A stretch of 7,028 nucleotides of DNA from Thermoleophilia bacterium. Its GTDB lineage: Bacteria > Actinomycetota > Thermoleophilia > Gaiellales > SKUG01. The notes under the pieces were generated by a model. The model was not told the DNA's origin, ran no database searches, and worked only from the letters and a program-made list of their open reading frames with translations. Of the stretch, positions 6,701-7,028 are shown piece after piece (position 1 is the stretch's first letter; each line of letters starts with the position of its first letter). The stretch lies in assembly GCA_025964405.1 (NCBI GenBank), contig JAOPYW010000153.1, positions 1-7,028 on the forward strand, given 5' to 3'. Both the position numbers and the translations under genes were made by a program.

Positions 6701-7028
6701 CTACTGCGACACATCGGCGTTCTGCTCTGCGGTGGCGTCGGCGTCCACGTCGAGGGTCTGGGTGATGTTGACCTCCTGCGCGGCCGAGGCCTGCGCGATG
6801 GCGCCCTCCGACCCGATGTTCGCGGCGACGGCGGCATCGATCGGGGCGGCGACGTTGGCGTTCGCCGCGACCGCGCCGCTGATCGGTGCCGTGAGGTTCG
6901 CATCGGCGTCGATGTTGATGTCGGCACTCAGGAGGCTGCCGCCGTTGAGGAGGGATCCGACACCGCCCGTGACGCCGTCGGCTGCGTCGCCGACGTCGCC
7001 GGTCGCGCCACCCACGACGCCACCGACC
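6701..7028 (-). CDS. Small Ala/Asn/Asp/Gly-rich repeat protein, 3' part (start outside window)
   Basis: The frame is open to the window edge and ends at TAG 6703-6701. GTG 7015 is in frame, but Val/Gly-rich coding continues upstream of it (VGGV before it, same style as after), so the true start probably lies outside. Visible parts, numbered from GTG 7015: a Gly/Val/Asp-rich segment (1-28); an INIDADANL stretch (34-41); a near repeat APISGAVAANAN (43-54) and APIDAAVAANIG (57-68) at 14-residue spacing; then EGAIAQASAAQ and NITQTLDVDADATAEQNADVSQ (83-104). There is no Cys, almost no positive charge and no aromatic residue. This acidic, Ala/Asn/Gln-rich make-up suggests a secreted repeat polypeptide. 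It lies 27 bases before the PqqD-M50 gene, so it is a candidate substrate or partner of that protease. I do not recognise a named family. Confidence 0.72.
   Translation of the reverse strand, partial: VGGVVGGATGDVGDAADGVTGGVGSLLNGGSLLSADINIDADANLTAPISGAVAANANVAAPIDAAVAANIGSEGAIAQASAAQEVNITQTLDVDADATAEQNADVSQ
6812..6889 (-). repeat. Two 14-residue tandem repeats in the small protein
   Basis: APISGAVAANAN and APIDAAVAANIG match at nine of twelve positions (AP, I, AVAAN and one further A or N depending on alignment), spaced 14 residues apart. The codons differ somewhat between copies, so conservation is mainly at protein level. Confidence 0.65.

Overview
The window is very GC-rich and almost fully coding. 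It reads as a high-GC actinobacterium. The closest match in style is Thermoleophilia/Solirubrobacterales (Conexibacter-like). This is inferred from three protein styles: exported Ig-repeat proteins with 'CYRY...D.VGN' modules, a signal peptide ending ASA|FWSG, and a PqqD-M50 membrane protein with a duplicated NC..C exodomain. It is a judgement from memory of such proteins, not a database result. No RNA gene, insertion sequence, CRISPR array or integration site was seen.

Left half, + strand (1-3257): the 3' end of a small exported beta-sandwich-type protein (1-198, TasA/camelysin-like in style) runs through a GTGA stop/start overlap into a 1020-residue secreted protein (195-3257). That protein has a signal peptide, an FN3-like domain, an Ig-like domain, a chitobiase-C-terminal-like domain, and three tandem copies of a roughly 230-residue two-domain module, each with one conserved cysteine pair. 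Together they look like surface or extracellular matrix proteins.

Right half, - strand (7028 down to 3250): three genes in the same direction with short gaps (27 and 40-43 bases). They are the 3' part of a small Ala/Asn/Asp-rich repeat protein (6701-7028, start outside the window), an 832-residue membrane protein (4175-6673), and a DUF5718-type protein (3250-4131). The 832-residue protein combines a PqqD-like domain, an M50 site-2-type metalloprotease core (HELGH plus a distal DG) and a large extracytoplasmic C-terminal region with two NCxxC repeats. The DUF5718-type protein has the metal-ligand layout of the fumarylacetoacetate hydrolase (FAH) superfamily.

The two sets converge, and their stop codons overlap inside the 8-base palindrome TCAGCTGA. 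The most interesting possibility is that the small repeat protein and the PqqD-M50 protein are a substrate/protease (or structural partner) pair in an uncharacterised cell-envelope system. The DUF5718 gene may be co-transcribed or may have its own leaderless promoter.
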